Assembly: GCA_937863415.1 (NCBI GenBank)
Contig: CALMFC010000005.1
Coordinates: 62,001 to 126,000 of the forward strand
Length of the DNA: 64,000 nucleotides
Reading direction: 5' to 3'
From: an uncultured bacterium
GTDB taxonomy: Bacteria > Patescibacteriota > Saccharimonadia > Saccharimonadales > Saccharimonadaceae
Part shown: one piece after another, positions 48,101 to 58,200 of the stretch
Layout of the letters: every line of letters begins with the position of its first letter
Position numbering within the stretch: the first letter of the stretch is position 1
Translations under genes and position numbers: made by a program
The notes under the pieces: model-generated
Databases searched by the model: none
Told to the model about the DNA's origin: nothing
What the model saw: the letters and a program-made list of their open reading frames with translations, nothing else

Positions 48101-49216
48101 ATGAGTGTGAGACTGAACGGGAAGTTATTGCTGGTATCTGTGATTTTGTTAGTAGCAACTTTCACGACAGTCTTCAGGTCTAATGACGTAAACGCTGCTC
48201 AAATTACAGTCCGCAAATTGACCCTCCAGGCTGGTACGACCGACGGCGGATCAAAACCTGGAGGTGTCGTTAAGCATCAATTTGAATTTACGATACCTTC
48301 TGCTACAGCAGTAGGTTCAATTCAATTTGAATACTGTACAACAGCTAGCGGCGGAACTTGTGTCGTGCCATCTGGTTTAGATACCACGGCGGCAACTCTA
48401 ACCAACCAATCAGGTTCAATCGGTTTTACCATGGTAAATACTACTAATGGCGCTCCCTATATAACTCGTGGATCAGCTGTATCAGCTGCGGGAACAGACC
48501 TGTATCAGTTAAGTAACATAACCAACCCGACAACCACTAACTATACATTCTTCGTACGCATATCAACCTATACAAGCACTAACGCTACTGGTAGTCCAGT
48601 CGATACAGGCACAGTGGCAGCTAGCACGTCAACTCAAATCGTCCTAACCGGTATCATGCCTGAATCACTAATATTCTGCACCGGAGCAACGATCACTAAA
48701 ACTGCGGGAATTCCTGACTGTACAACCGCAACAGCAGGTGCAATCAGCTTTAATCAACTATTCTCGCCTACCGACACTGCCACCGCTACCTCACAAATGG
48801 CTGCATCGACCAATGCCGCATCTGGATATAGCATTACAGTTAATGGCCCAACTCTTACTTCTGGATCCAATACCATCCCCGCGATGACATCATCTGGTGT
48901 TGGCGTTAGAGGAACTGGACAATTTGGCATGAATCTTAAACTTAACACTGTCGCAACCTCTACTGTAGCTGTCGGTGCAGAAGTAGACTCTGCACCTGAT
49001 GGCGTAAACCTTAAGGGTCAAGCCGCTGCAGGATATGACACAGTCGATAACTTTAAGTTCGTTAGTGGTGACAGCGTTGCTAACAGCGCTAACGGTGGTG
49101 CTGGTCCAACCAACGCCCAGATCTTTACATCGTCCTATATTGTCAACGTAGCTGGTAATCAGGCGTCTGGTACATACGTTTCAACCTTGACTTACATATG
49201 CACACCAACCTTTTAA
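48101..49216 (+). CDS. Exported WxL-like surface protein B
   Basis: 371 residues, tandem duplicate of the preceding gene: same signal-peptide layout, AQITVRKLTLQAGTTDGG, same cysteine pairs, and same end YVSTLTYICTPTF. The two differ mainly by short insertions. The copy has its own promoter, so both may be expressed or switched separately. The 3' end overlaps the start of the DUF916-like gene by 19 bases. Confidence 0.8.
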   Translation: MSVRLNGKLLLVSVILLVATFTTVFRSNDVNAAQITVRKLTLQAGTTDGGSKPGGVVKHQFEFTIPSATAVGSIQFEYCTTASGGTCVVPSGLDTTAATLTNQSGSIGFTMVNTTNGAPYITRGSAVSAAGTDLYQLSNITNPTTTNYTFFVRISTYTSTNATGSPVDTGTVAASTSTQIVLTGIMPESLIFCTGATITKTAGIPDCTTATAGAISFNQLFSPTDTATATSQMAASTNAASGYSITVNGPTLTSGSNTIPAMTSSGVGVRGTGQFGMNLKLNTVATSTVAVGAEVDSAPDGVNLKGQAAAGYDTVDNFKFVSGDSVANSANGGAGPTNAQIFTSSYIVNVAGNQASGTYVSTLTYICTPTF

Positions 49217-50205
49217 ACACCAAATTATACGTTCGATCGATTATTGCCGCTAGCTTGCTGGTTTTGTTATTTGGCACACTCGCTTCACCGCTAGTTAACG
49301 CCCAATCCACTGACAGTACTGCTGGTCAGGCTCTCGAGATTGGCCCAACTGTATTTAATGTCTCAGCCAACCCAGGCGACTCTGTTAAAGTTAATGTCAA
49401 TATTCGCGACGTATCACCGACTAATTTGATTGTACGCGGTCAAATTAATGACTTCGTCGCCAACGGCGAAGAAGGTATACCCAAAATTATTCTAGATGAT
49501 AGTGTCGATAATCCATATTCACTAAAAACTTGGGTGTCAACGCCTGGTCAGCTAACGCTCAAGCCAAAAGAACTAAAGACCCTCCCTGTAACGATTAATG
49601 TCCCGTCAAATGCCTCTCCGGGTGGATATTATGGTGTTATCCGCTTTACATCTAACCCACCAGAACTTGAAGGCACCGGTGTGGCGTTATCAGCCAGTGT
49701 TGGTGCGTTAATAATCCTGACAGTTAATGGGACCGCTAAGCAACAGTTGTCGGTGGTAGAGTTCTCGACCAGCAAAAACGGCAAAACTGGTAACTTTTTC
49801 GAAACTACCCCAATCCAGTTCACAGAGCGCATCAAAAATAGCGGTAATATCCACGAAGAACCAACCGGACTGGTGACAGTAACCGACATGTTCGGCAACA
49901 AAGTCGTTAACCTAGCTATTAATCAACCACCTGGAAAGATTTTGCCTGATAGTATTCGTAAATTCACGCAGCCGCTAGACAGTTCATCCATCGGTAATCG
50001 AATTCTGTTTGGCCTGTATCATGCTGATCTGACTGTTAATTACGGTGACGGACAAACCGCCAAATCAAGCTTGTCGTTCTGGGTGATTCCGTACACTTTG
50101 ATTATCATATCAATTCTAGGATTAGTAGCTGCCTTTTTCTTGCTAAGGTACCTCATCAGGCGCTATAACCGTGCAATCATCGCTCGTGCCAAACGACATA
50201 AATAG
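49198..50205 (+). CDS. DUF916-like WxL-interacting surface protein
   Basis: 335 residues. Signal peptide (IIAASLLVLLFGTLASPLVNA), then EIGPTVFNVSANPGDSVKVN and VTINVPSNASPGGYYGVIRF, matching the two immunoglobulin-like domains of DUF916/WxLIP proteins. A C-terminal TM anchor (LIIISILGLVAAFFLLRYLI) and a basic tail follow. In Gram-positive bacteria such proteins bind WxL proteins and peptidoglycan. Its place right after two WxL-like genes supports the same partnership here. Confidence 0.85.
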   Translation: MHTNLLNTKLYVRSIIAASLLVLLFGTLASPLVNAQSTDSTAGQALEIGPTVFNVSANPGDSVKVNVNIRDVSPTNLIVRGQINDFVANGEEGIPKIILDDSVDNPYSLKTWVSTPGQLTLKPKELKTLPVTINVPSNASPGGYYGVIRFTSNPPELEGTGVALSASVGALIILTVNGTAKQQLSVVEFSTSKNGKTGNFFETTPIQFTERIKNSGNIHEEPTGLVTVTDMFGNKVVNLAINQPPGKILPDSIRKFTQPLDSSSIGNRILFGLYHADLTVNYGDGQTAKSSLSFWVIPYTLIIISILGLVAAFFLLRYLIRRYNRAIIARAKRHK

Positions 50206-50229
50206 CATAAGCATGGTATAATATTGTCC

Positions 50230-51186
50230 ATGCAGAAAAGCATGAAACTAAAACACAAAGAACATAGCGGACGACTTCGTCCACACGAATTCACATCATA
50301 CATTTCACTTATTGTTCTGCTAGTTATAGTTGGACTTTCTTTGGTTATTTATACAGTTACAGCAGCAAGTCCAGGTCCACAAGCAGGGTCAGTTGGACTA
50401 ACTGGCGTTATCGAAGGCAAACCGCCCACTCTGGCCGCTCACATAGATACGCCAACCAACAACCAACACTTTGGCACTTCGCCAGTTACGATTAGTGGTA
50501 CTTGTCCGCCCAATACCTTGGTCGAGCTTTTCAAAAACGACATCTTTGCAGGCTCTGTGCCCTGTAGTGTAATTGGTCAATTCGAACTAGACATCGATCT
50601 ATTAATTGGATCAAACACACTAGTTGCCAAGGTTTATGATGAACTAAACCAAGCAGGACCGGATTCGAACATAGTTACTGCCCACTACGATGCCTTGCCA
50701 CCTCAGGCAGGAGCACTAACTTCACTTAGTTTTGGTAGTGCACAACTGCTACTAAACACCGATGCCGTATTTAGAGGTGTTTTTCCAGAACAAGAACTAG
50801 TTATTCCCATTAATATCATCGGCGGATCGCCACCATATGCTGTCAATGTAGACTGGGGTGACTCGAACAACAAGGTGGTACCTAGAAATGATAATATTCC
50901 GTTCAAAACCGGACACAAATACCAAAAAGCTGGAACATATCAAATCTCGATTCAAGCAACTGATGCAGTTGGACGAGTAGCCTTTCTAAGCGTAGCCTCA
51001 ATTGTCAACGGCCAACCAAGCGTTGAGTCTGTCGGCACAATGTCAGCATCAACCACCAATCACCTGTTAGTCCTATGGCCGCTTTATACGGCTGTAATTG
51101 GGGTAGTGCTGGCATTTTGGTTAGGCGACAGGCGCGCAAAGCACATGATGAAAAAACGTGGCATGGTAATCGCTCCAAAAGACTAA
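50230..51186 (+). CDS. PKD-like surface protein with two membrane anchors
   Basis: About 318 residues from the ATG at 50230 (TGG-TATAAT ends 7 bases before it). N-terminal TM (YISLIVLLVIVGLSLVIYTV), an Ig-like domain (PVTISGTCPPNTLVELFKND), then a PKD-like domain with NVDWGDSNNK and HKYQKAGTYQISIQATD, and a C-terminal TM helix with a basic tail. PKD domains support protein-protein or sugar contacts outside the cell. It probably belongs to the WxL-type assembly. Confidence 0.83.
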   Translation: MQKSMKLKHKEHSGRLRPHEFTSYISLIVLLVIVGLSLVIYTVTAASPGPQAGSVGLTGVIEGKPPTLAAHIDTPTNNQHFGTSPVTISGTCPPNTLVELFKNDIFAGSVPCSVIGQFELDIDLLIGSNTLVAKVYDELNQAGPDSNIVTAHYDALPPQAGALTSLSFGSAQLLLNTDAVFRGVFPEQELVIPINIIGGSPPYAVNVDWGDSNNKVVPRNDNIPFKTGHKYQKAGTYQISIQATDAVGRVAFLSVASIVNGQPSVESVGTMSASTTNHLLVLWPLYTAVIGVVLAFWLGDRRAKHMMKKRGMVIAPKD

Positions 51187-51305
51187 AATTTGCTTCATTT
51201 TTATCTGTTACAACCCTTGTAAAAAATGACTCAGGCGGTTATGCTTAATGTAGGTAAAAAGCGTGCGGAGAAAATGCTTTTGCTGATAGGGAAAAGCTAG
51301 ACATA

Positions 51306-54300
51306 ATGGTAGCAAATGTGTGGAGAATTGGCCGTAAATTGTCCCCTTACATCCTTTTGTTGGGTCTTTTCGTATTTGCAATCTTTTTTTCTATTAATCC
51401 AGCTAACGCTGTCGCCGGTGTAAACCAACAACTTAACTTCCAGGGTAGATTGCTCGATAGCTCGGGAGCAACGGTTCCCGATGGCTATTACAATATCCAG
51501 TTTAAAATTTATCAAGATGGTGATGGACAAACTGTAGGCGACACAACCGGTTCGCCGTCCGGAACACTGAAATGGACCGAAAACTATCTAAACGCCAACA
51601 GCCAAGGTGTTACGGTGGTAAATGGTTTTATGTCTGTTCAGCTAGGATCAATCACTCCTTTTGGAAGCAGTATTGACTGGAATCAAGATACATTATGGTT
51701 GTCGATGAATATCGGTAACACGAACGTATCATGTACTCCATTTAGTGCCTGTAGTCCAGACGGTGAAATGGTTCCAATGAAGCGATTATCTGCAAATGCC
51801 TATGCGCTTAACTCTAGATTACTAGGTGGACTTTCGAGTGCAGACTTTTTGCAATTTGCTCAAGGTGGAGTCCAAACCGACAGTTCAACCAACACAAGTA
51901 TAGCTGTCAACAAAACCGGCAGCGGTAATATCCTAGAATTACAATCAAGCGGGACGGCAGCTTTTACCATCAATAATTCTGGTAACATATCGTTCGGAAA
52001 TAATGCTAATCATAATATTTCTGTTGCTACTGCATCTAGTGGAGCTGGCAAATCCTTAACAGTTACGTCTGGAAATGCAGCCAGCGGAAGCACCTTGGTC
52101 GGTGGTGACCTGGTTCTTCAGGGTGGAGCTGGTGACGGTAGTGCGACTAGTGGAAGTGTAATTGTAAAGTCCAATGGCACTAACTCAACGAACGCTTTCC
52201 AGGTCCAAAACGCCACAGGAACCACAATTCTTAGTGTTGATACTATAAATAGTATTATCCAAATCGGTTCGGCAACCCCAAACACCGACCCTGATTTAAT
52301 TGTACTTAATAATTACTCAAGTGCCTCTGACCCTACTAACGGAACTAATGGTGCAATGTACTATAACACCAGTACCAATAGCTTTCGATGTTACGTAAAT
52401 GGTGCATGGAGTGATTGTTCTGGCGCCCACGGCAGCTTCATCGACTTGCAAGCCTCCACGCCAGGCACAGCCCAAACTGGTCATTTTAATATTTCCGGGA
52501 CCGGTATCGCTTCTATCTTACAGGGAACAACGTCTGTACTTACCCCAACACTAGATACAGCTACAGCTGCTACTTTAAACATAGGAACAGCTAATGCGAC
52601 AACTGTACAAATTGGTAATATCACACTAAGTAGTGGAACTCAAAACATTGCGATTGGTAATAATAACACTGCTGGTGGAACCACTAATGTAACGATTGGA
52701 TCCGGTGCGTCGGCAGCGGGCGGAACAACTGCATTGCAGGCAAAGACCTCGATTAGTCTATCAACCAACGGAGTAGCCCGTGGGACTTTTGATAATGCTG
52801 GTAATCTATACCTTGGAAATGGTGTTACGGCTGGTGCACCAAGCAACTTTACAATTAGTGGAACTGGTAGTAGTACGACCGCAGTGGCCGGAGGTACCGT
52901 AACAATTCAGGGTGGAAACGCTACAACTGGTAATGCAAATGGAGGTAATTTAACGTTGTCAGGTGGAACTGGAGTTGGTACAGGTAGTAACGGATTAGTT
53001 GTACTAACCACACCAACGTTCTCAACAACCGCCAATGATCCTAATTGTTATACGGGGGGCGCATTGGTGACCTCATCTTGTACTATTGCTACTTCGTCAG
53101 TAAATAATTCCTCAGCAATATTCGCTGGCTTCTCTACAACCGGTAAAACTGTCACCCTACCCGATCCAGCCAACACCACAGCAGGAAGAATTATTTACCT
53201 TACAGCCGCTAATGGATCGCAAGATTTCACATTACTAGTAAACGGCGGTGGAACTGGTAACTCAATTGCTATGCGCCAGAACACTAGCGCTACGATGATC
53301 TGGAACGGATCAGACTGGACAGCCGCTGGAGCGTCGAGCTCAACCACACTTCAATCCGCCTATGATAATACTTTGCAAAGTGCTGGTGGGGCTGAATTAG
53401 TTGTTGGACATACTGCTAACACCAATGGACTTACGATCCGTGATAGCTCAGTTAATCCAGTCAACGGAACCCTACTAAGCGTACAGACCGCATCAGCTGC
53501 AGTACTCCTTTCTGTTAATAGTAACGTAACAGAATACTCAACTAATGGTGGCGCTGAGGTAGCCGGGGGCAGTTCTAGCACCTTCCCTGCAAATACTTGG
53601 AGTAGCGTTGGTAGTTCAACTATCTCGAGATACACAACAGCTGGAAACTACATCGCAACAGGTCAAGCTTCTGCATCTGTCAGTACAACAACTAGCGCCG
53701 GAGCCGGAATAAAAAACACACTAACCGGTGCTTTGACCGCAAACACAAACTACAATGTATCATTCGCAGCTCGATTGGCAAGTGGCACCTTCACTGATAT
53801 GGATGTTTATTACTCAATTAATGGCACGGCTACTTCGGTTGCATGTACGTCTAATGAGGCTGTCACTACCAGTGTGTGGACAAAAATTAACTGTACTTTT
53901 GCAGCGCCGGCGTCTGGTATGACAAGCAGTAATGCGATTCTTATTAGGCAAACAGGTAGTGGCACTGCGCGTGTATTTTATATAGATAACCTCAGTGTGA
54001 CAATTGCTGCAGATTACAATTATGCGACCGATGGTAGTGTAGTTGATGCGGGTAACTTCGCAACAAACTGGACTTCTGTATCGGGAGCATCAGTTACACG
54101 AACGACCTCTGTTGGAAATGATGCTAGTGATAGCGCCCAAGTTGTTTCTACGGGTACGGGTCAGGGTGTTCGCAATAAACTTGCTATTAACCCACTAACT
54201 AATACACTTTATAGAATCTCGGTTTACACTTCCAGTACGACGTCTGGATTTAACAGCTTCACTGTGCGATATTCTCGAAACGGCGGGACTAATTTTGTAA

Positions 54301-55205
54301 ATTGTGCTGACTACAACACGCAAACTGTTTCCTCGACAGCAACAGATTTCACAAAAATTACATGTTACATTACTACCGATGGAACGGCAGCAACCAGCCC
54401 TTACGTCTATTTCACACAGTCTGACGCCACTGGCCGCACTTTCTACGTAGATACCTTCTCTATGACCCTATCTTCAAACACTACACCAAACGTGCAAATT
54501 GGTGGTGGTATCAACGGTGGTCCCGTCACCTTACTTACATTAGATAAAGGTGCATCCGCACCGATTGCAAGCAATAACGATGCTTTGCTCGGATCGATGT
54601 ATTATGACACCACACTTGGTAAACTGCAGTGTTATGAAGCTGATGGTTGGGGCGCATGTGGTTCGTCACCGGACAATGTTGTTACGTTATCACCAGAATT
54701 TACAAACGCAGTTATGCATGGAACTGGCGTAGGCACTATGACGTCAGATATATGTTCAGATACCTTAAACATCAACGATGGATCATCTGGTCAAGCTACC
54801 ATTTGTGGCCCAAATGAAACCTTTAACTTCTATAAGTGGAGTTCACCTCAGGCTACCCCACAAACCTACAGCATTTACGTTACCTACCAATTACCGAGCA
54901 CGTTCAAAGAATTCGCATCTGGTCAAACATCAATTATGGGTCGAACTGACAGTTCGAACGCAACAGTCCAATATCAGGTATATCGCAACGATGCGACTTC
55001 TGGTTTGACAGCATGTGGATCCACCGTTACCGTATCTACTGGCGCCGTATCATCCTGGCAAACAGGTCTTGCAAGTGGAGCTGCCGATCCTTCAACCTGC
55101 GGATTTGTGCCTGATAACAGTATCGTATTCAAAATTAACGTCATCTCAAGCGTCAACGCGAGTGCGTATGTTGGTAACTTAAACTTCATATTTAGCAACA
55201 GGTAA
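51306..55205 (+). CDS. Large exported surface protein (1299 residues)
   Basis: Signal peptide/anchor at residues 12-35 (LSPYILLLGLFVFAIFFSIN), then QQLNFQGRLLDSSGATVPDG and LGSITPFGSSIDWNQDTLWL, a start I associate with large CPR and phage-tail-like surface proteins. Ser/Thr/Gly-rich beta repeats follow (TLNIGTANATTVQIGNIT; TALQAKTSISLSTNG), then two carbohydrate-binding-module-like domains near 790-880 and 905-1050 (NTNYNVSFAARLASG; NTLYRISVYTSSTTSG), and a C-terminal beta domain. No sortase signal. An 8-codon reading frame precedes the start. Confidence 0.8.
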   Translation: MVANVWRIGRKLSPYILLLGLFVFAIFFSINPANAVAGVNQQLNFQGRLLDSSGATVPDGYYNIQFKIYQDGDGQTVGDTTGSPSGTLKWTENYLNANSQGVTVVNGFMSVQLGSITPFGSSIDWNQDTLWLSMNIGNTNVSCTPFSACSPDGEMVPMKRLSANAYALNSRLLGGLSSADFLQFAQGGVQTDSSTNTSIAVNKTGSGNILELQSSGTAAFTINNSGNISFGNNANHNISVATASSGAGKSLTVTSGNAASGSTLVGGDLVLQGGAGDGSATSGSVIVKSNGTNSTNAFQVQNATGTTILSVDTINSIIQIGSATPNTDPDLIVLNNYSSASDPTNGTNGAMYYNTSTNSFRCYVNGAWSDCSGAHGSFIDLQASTPGTAQTGHFNISGTGIASILQGTTSVLTPTLDTATAATLNIGTANATTVQIGNITLSSGTQNIAIGNNNTAGGTTNVTIGSGASAAGGTTALQAKTSISLSTNGVARGTFDNAGNLYLGNGVTAGAPSNFTISGTGSSTTAVAGGTVTIQGGNATTGNANGGNLTLSGGTGVGTGSNGLVVLTTPTFSTTANDPNCYTGGALVTSSCTIATSSVNNSSAIFAGFSTTGKTVTLPDPANTTAGRIIYLTAANGSQDFTLLVNGGGTGNSIAMRQNTSATMIWNGSDWTAAGASSSTTLQSAYDNTLQSAGGAELVVGHTANTNGLTIRDSSVNPVNGTLLSVQTASAAVLLSVNSNVTEYSTNGGAEVAGGSSSTFPANTWSSVGSSTISRYTTAGNYIATGQASASVSTTTSAGAGIKNTLTGALTANTNYNVSFAARLASGTFTDMDVYYSINGTATSVACTSNEAVTTSVWTKINCTFAAPASGMTSSNAILIRQTGSGTARVFYIDNLSVTIAADYNYATDGSVVDAGNFATNWTSVSGASVTRTTSVGNDASDSAQVVSTGTGQGVRNKLAINPLTNTLYRISVYTSSTTSGFNSFTVRYSRNGGTNFVNCADYNTQTVSSTATDFTKITCYITTDGTAATSPYVYFTQSDATGRTFYVDTFSMTLSSNTTPNVQIGGGINGGPVTLLTLDKGASAPIASNNDALLGSMYYDTTLGKLQCYEADGWGACGSSPDNVVTLSPEFTNAVMHGTGVGTMTSDICSDTLNINDGSSGQATICGPNETFNFYKWSSPQATPQTYSIYVTYQLPSTFKEFASGQTSIMGRTDSSNATVQYQVYRNDATSGLTACGSTVTVSTGAVSSWQTGLASGAADPSTCGFVPDNSIVFKINVISSVNASAYVGNLNFIFSNR

Positions 55206-55212
55206 TCCCAGT

Positions 55213-58200
55213 ATGTTAAATATCAAAAAAACCATCACAAGATTGGCAAAGCAATTTAGGCACTTTTTTCTAAACCTCAAACAACAAGCGCGTCATTTTT
55301 GGAAACAGCCAAACGCACGCAAATTTAGCTACCTAAGCTTTATAATAATTTTTCTACTTATTATTGCGAATGTAGTCCTTTCATTTATATATGGTCAGAC
55401 CCCATATAAACTCGGTAAAGCTGAAGCTCTACTAAGCCCAGTTAGTCACGTAATGGCAAATAAAATTAGCTATGACGCCCTAAGCCAAAGCTTTAATTTT
55501 AATGCGCAAGGCACCTCAGACGGTAGTGATTTGATAAACGCTAGCACTACAGTAAAATCTACTGCTTATAAAAATGCTTCAAAGGGCGTAACTGTCGTAG
55601 ACCCTGTAAATAATATAGATTTTACTTTGACACCAAAATATAAACTCGGCGAAGGTAAACAATCTAATGACAGGATTATATATCCGATATCTGATAATTC
55701 TGGATGGACGGTTTATACCATGCAAGCCACTGGTGTCAAAGAGGACATATTACTCAATAAAAAGACCAGCGATAAAAAAACTTTTGAGTATAGCCTAAAC
55801 CTATCTGACGGACTTGAAGCTAGAATGGAAACAGACGGTGGAATCGGTATTTACGGAAATCCAACTCTTTCTAGTGACATAACGACTGCAACTAGCGCCG
55901 ATGCTTTGTTACTACAAAAAGCAAGATTGAATTCAACCAAAACGACGTTGCTATTCTCTATCCCTAAACCTATTATCGTTGAGTCTGGTGGCAAAAAGTC
56001 GAAGGTCCAAGTCGCCTATTCGCTAAATGGAAATTCATTAAATATTACTGCCTCAAATCTTAATCAAGGCAGCTATCCCCTTTCTATCGATCCAAGCATT
56101 TATGTTTCGACTGCCCAGCAATTTATGGCTGGTAACAATGAAACTAACATTAACTTTAACGTTGATAATAAATTAATTGAAAAGGCCCACACGACTGGAG
56201 CGCGTTTTAATTCTTGGAATCCAACCAAAGATTTAAACAACACAATGTGGAGACAAGGTGTCGCTGTAGCTGGTGGCTATATCTATACGGTTGGTGGCAC
56301 TCACCCAGAGGGAGGTATCGCTAGCTACACTACGCCAGGTACAGATACATTTGTTGTACCGGCCGGTGTCAACTCTATTAGCGTTAAGGCTTGGGGTGGC
56401 GGTGGTGGTGGAGGTGGAGGCGGAAACGGTACTAATAGCACCGGCGGTAACGGTGGTGGGGGTGGTTTCGTTCAAACTACACTCACTGTTACACCTGGTG
56501 AAACATTAAACATTGCGGTCGGCGGTGGCGGTGGATTTGGTGGTGGCTCAACTAGGTCTGGAGAAGGCGGAGGTGGTGGCGGATATTCGCGAGTTTCACG
56601 AAGCTCCACTTCCCTATTAGTCGCAGCTGGAGGTGCAGGTGGAGGTGGAGGTGGTAACAGTTCTTATGCTGGTGGTGACGGTGGAGCTGGCGGTGGTACG
56701 ACAGGCATAGGTGGGTCTGATGGTTCTAATGCGCCTGCTGGAGATCCTGGAACACCATCTGGTGGAGGTGCGGGTGGCAATAGCAGCCGTAATGATGGCG
56801 CAAACGGTGGTTCTTTATCCGGTGGCGATGGAGCTGATGGACGTAGTAGCTCGGGCTCTGATGGCAGCAACAGTAATGGCGGTTCAAATGGAGGTGGTAA
56901 CGGTGGCTCACGAGACATAAATAACTCCTACGCTGGCGCAGGTGGAGGTGGTGGTGGGTACTATGGTGGAGGTGGTGGTAGCTCAAGTGGCTCCAGTAAC
57001 CGTTCAGCCGGCGGTGGAGGTGGTGGCTCTAGCTATACCACTGGTACAGGGGCTATCAACACAGCTGGAAGTGGCACCACTCCCGGTAATTCAACCGACT
57101 CAGATATAGGCGCTAGCGCTGTTGGTGGTAATGGCGGAGCTCGTAGGGGTGACGGAACATCAGGCTCATCGGGTAGCGTGGTAATCTCGTACACAACAGA
57201 CGTTTCATCGGTTGACACAGTGAGTTGGGCTAGATTTAATACTACTTCTGGTGAGATTGAAAATACTAACCCAGGCAATGGTACATGTAGTGGTTGGTGT
57301 ACTTCGACTGCATATAAATTACCAGCTCCAAGAAGCAATCTATCGTTGGTTGCATATAATGGCTTTTTATATGCGATTGGTGGCGAAGATCCTAGCTGCA
57401 CAACAGCAAATGGTACTGGTGATGGTGGACTATGTAAGACTGTTTATGTAGCCAAGATTGGCGCAAACGGAGAACCTAGACTTTGGCACCCTACTGACAC
57501 TAACCAAAACAACTGGACGTATTGGTACCGTGCCGGTGACCTAACAAATCCACGTAGTATATCAGCTGCTGTGGCTAGTAATAACCATATGTATCTGTTG
57601 GGTGGTAAAACAAGTAGTGGTGGCGTCGTATCGGTAACAAATACAGTGCAGATTGCAGATATTATTCCTACAGGCGCACTAAGTAGTTGGACCACATCCT
57701 CTGCTAACTTACCGACAAGTAGTTACGGGCATGGAGCAGAAATATACAACAGCCGACTATATTTAATTGGTGGATCTTCAGCAGTTGGTAGCGCTCCAAC
57801 TAACAGTGTTTACTACGTCAAAATTAACAATGATGGTACTTTAAATAACTGGTTACAGACGTCTAGTTTTGCAAATGGAAGATTAGGTAATGGCGGTAAC
57901 TTTACAACTGTCTGGGGGGGTTACTTATACATCAGTGGAGGTTGTACGGCAGTTAATGGGAGTGGTTATTGCACATCAATTAGTAATGACACTCAACTTG
58001 CAAGTATAAATGCTGATGGTAGTTTAGATATATGGAACACAAACGCAAGTGTTTCTGACCAAAGGACGGGACATAACCTGGTTTCGTGGCGTAATTATAT
58101 TTACATAGTGGGTGGTTGTAGTAGTCAAAGCTCCACCACAGGAGTCTGCCTATCACCCCTTCAAACAATCAACTATGGATCAATCAACCAAGACGGTGAC

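Noticed and set aside
56233-57401. Long Pro- and His-rich open frames on the minus strand and Val-rich frames in other plus frames
   Set aside because: They are shadows of the GGN-rich coding of the glycine-rich domain. They have no ribosome sites and only low-complexity sequence. The same applies to 60102-60839.
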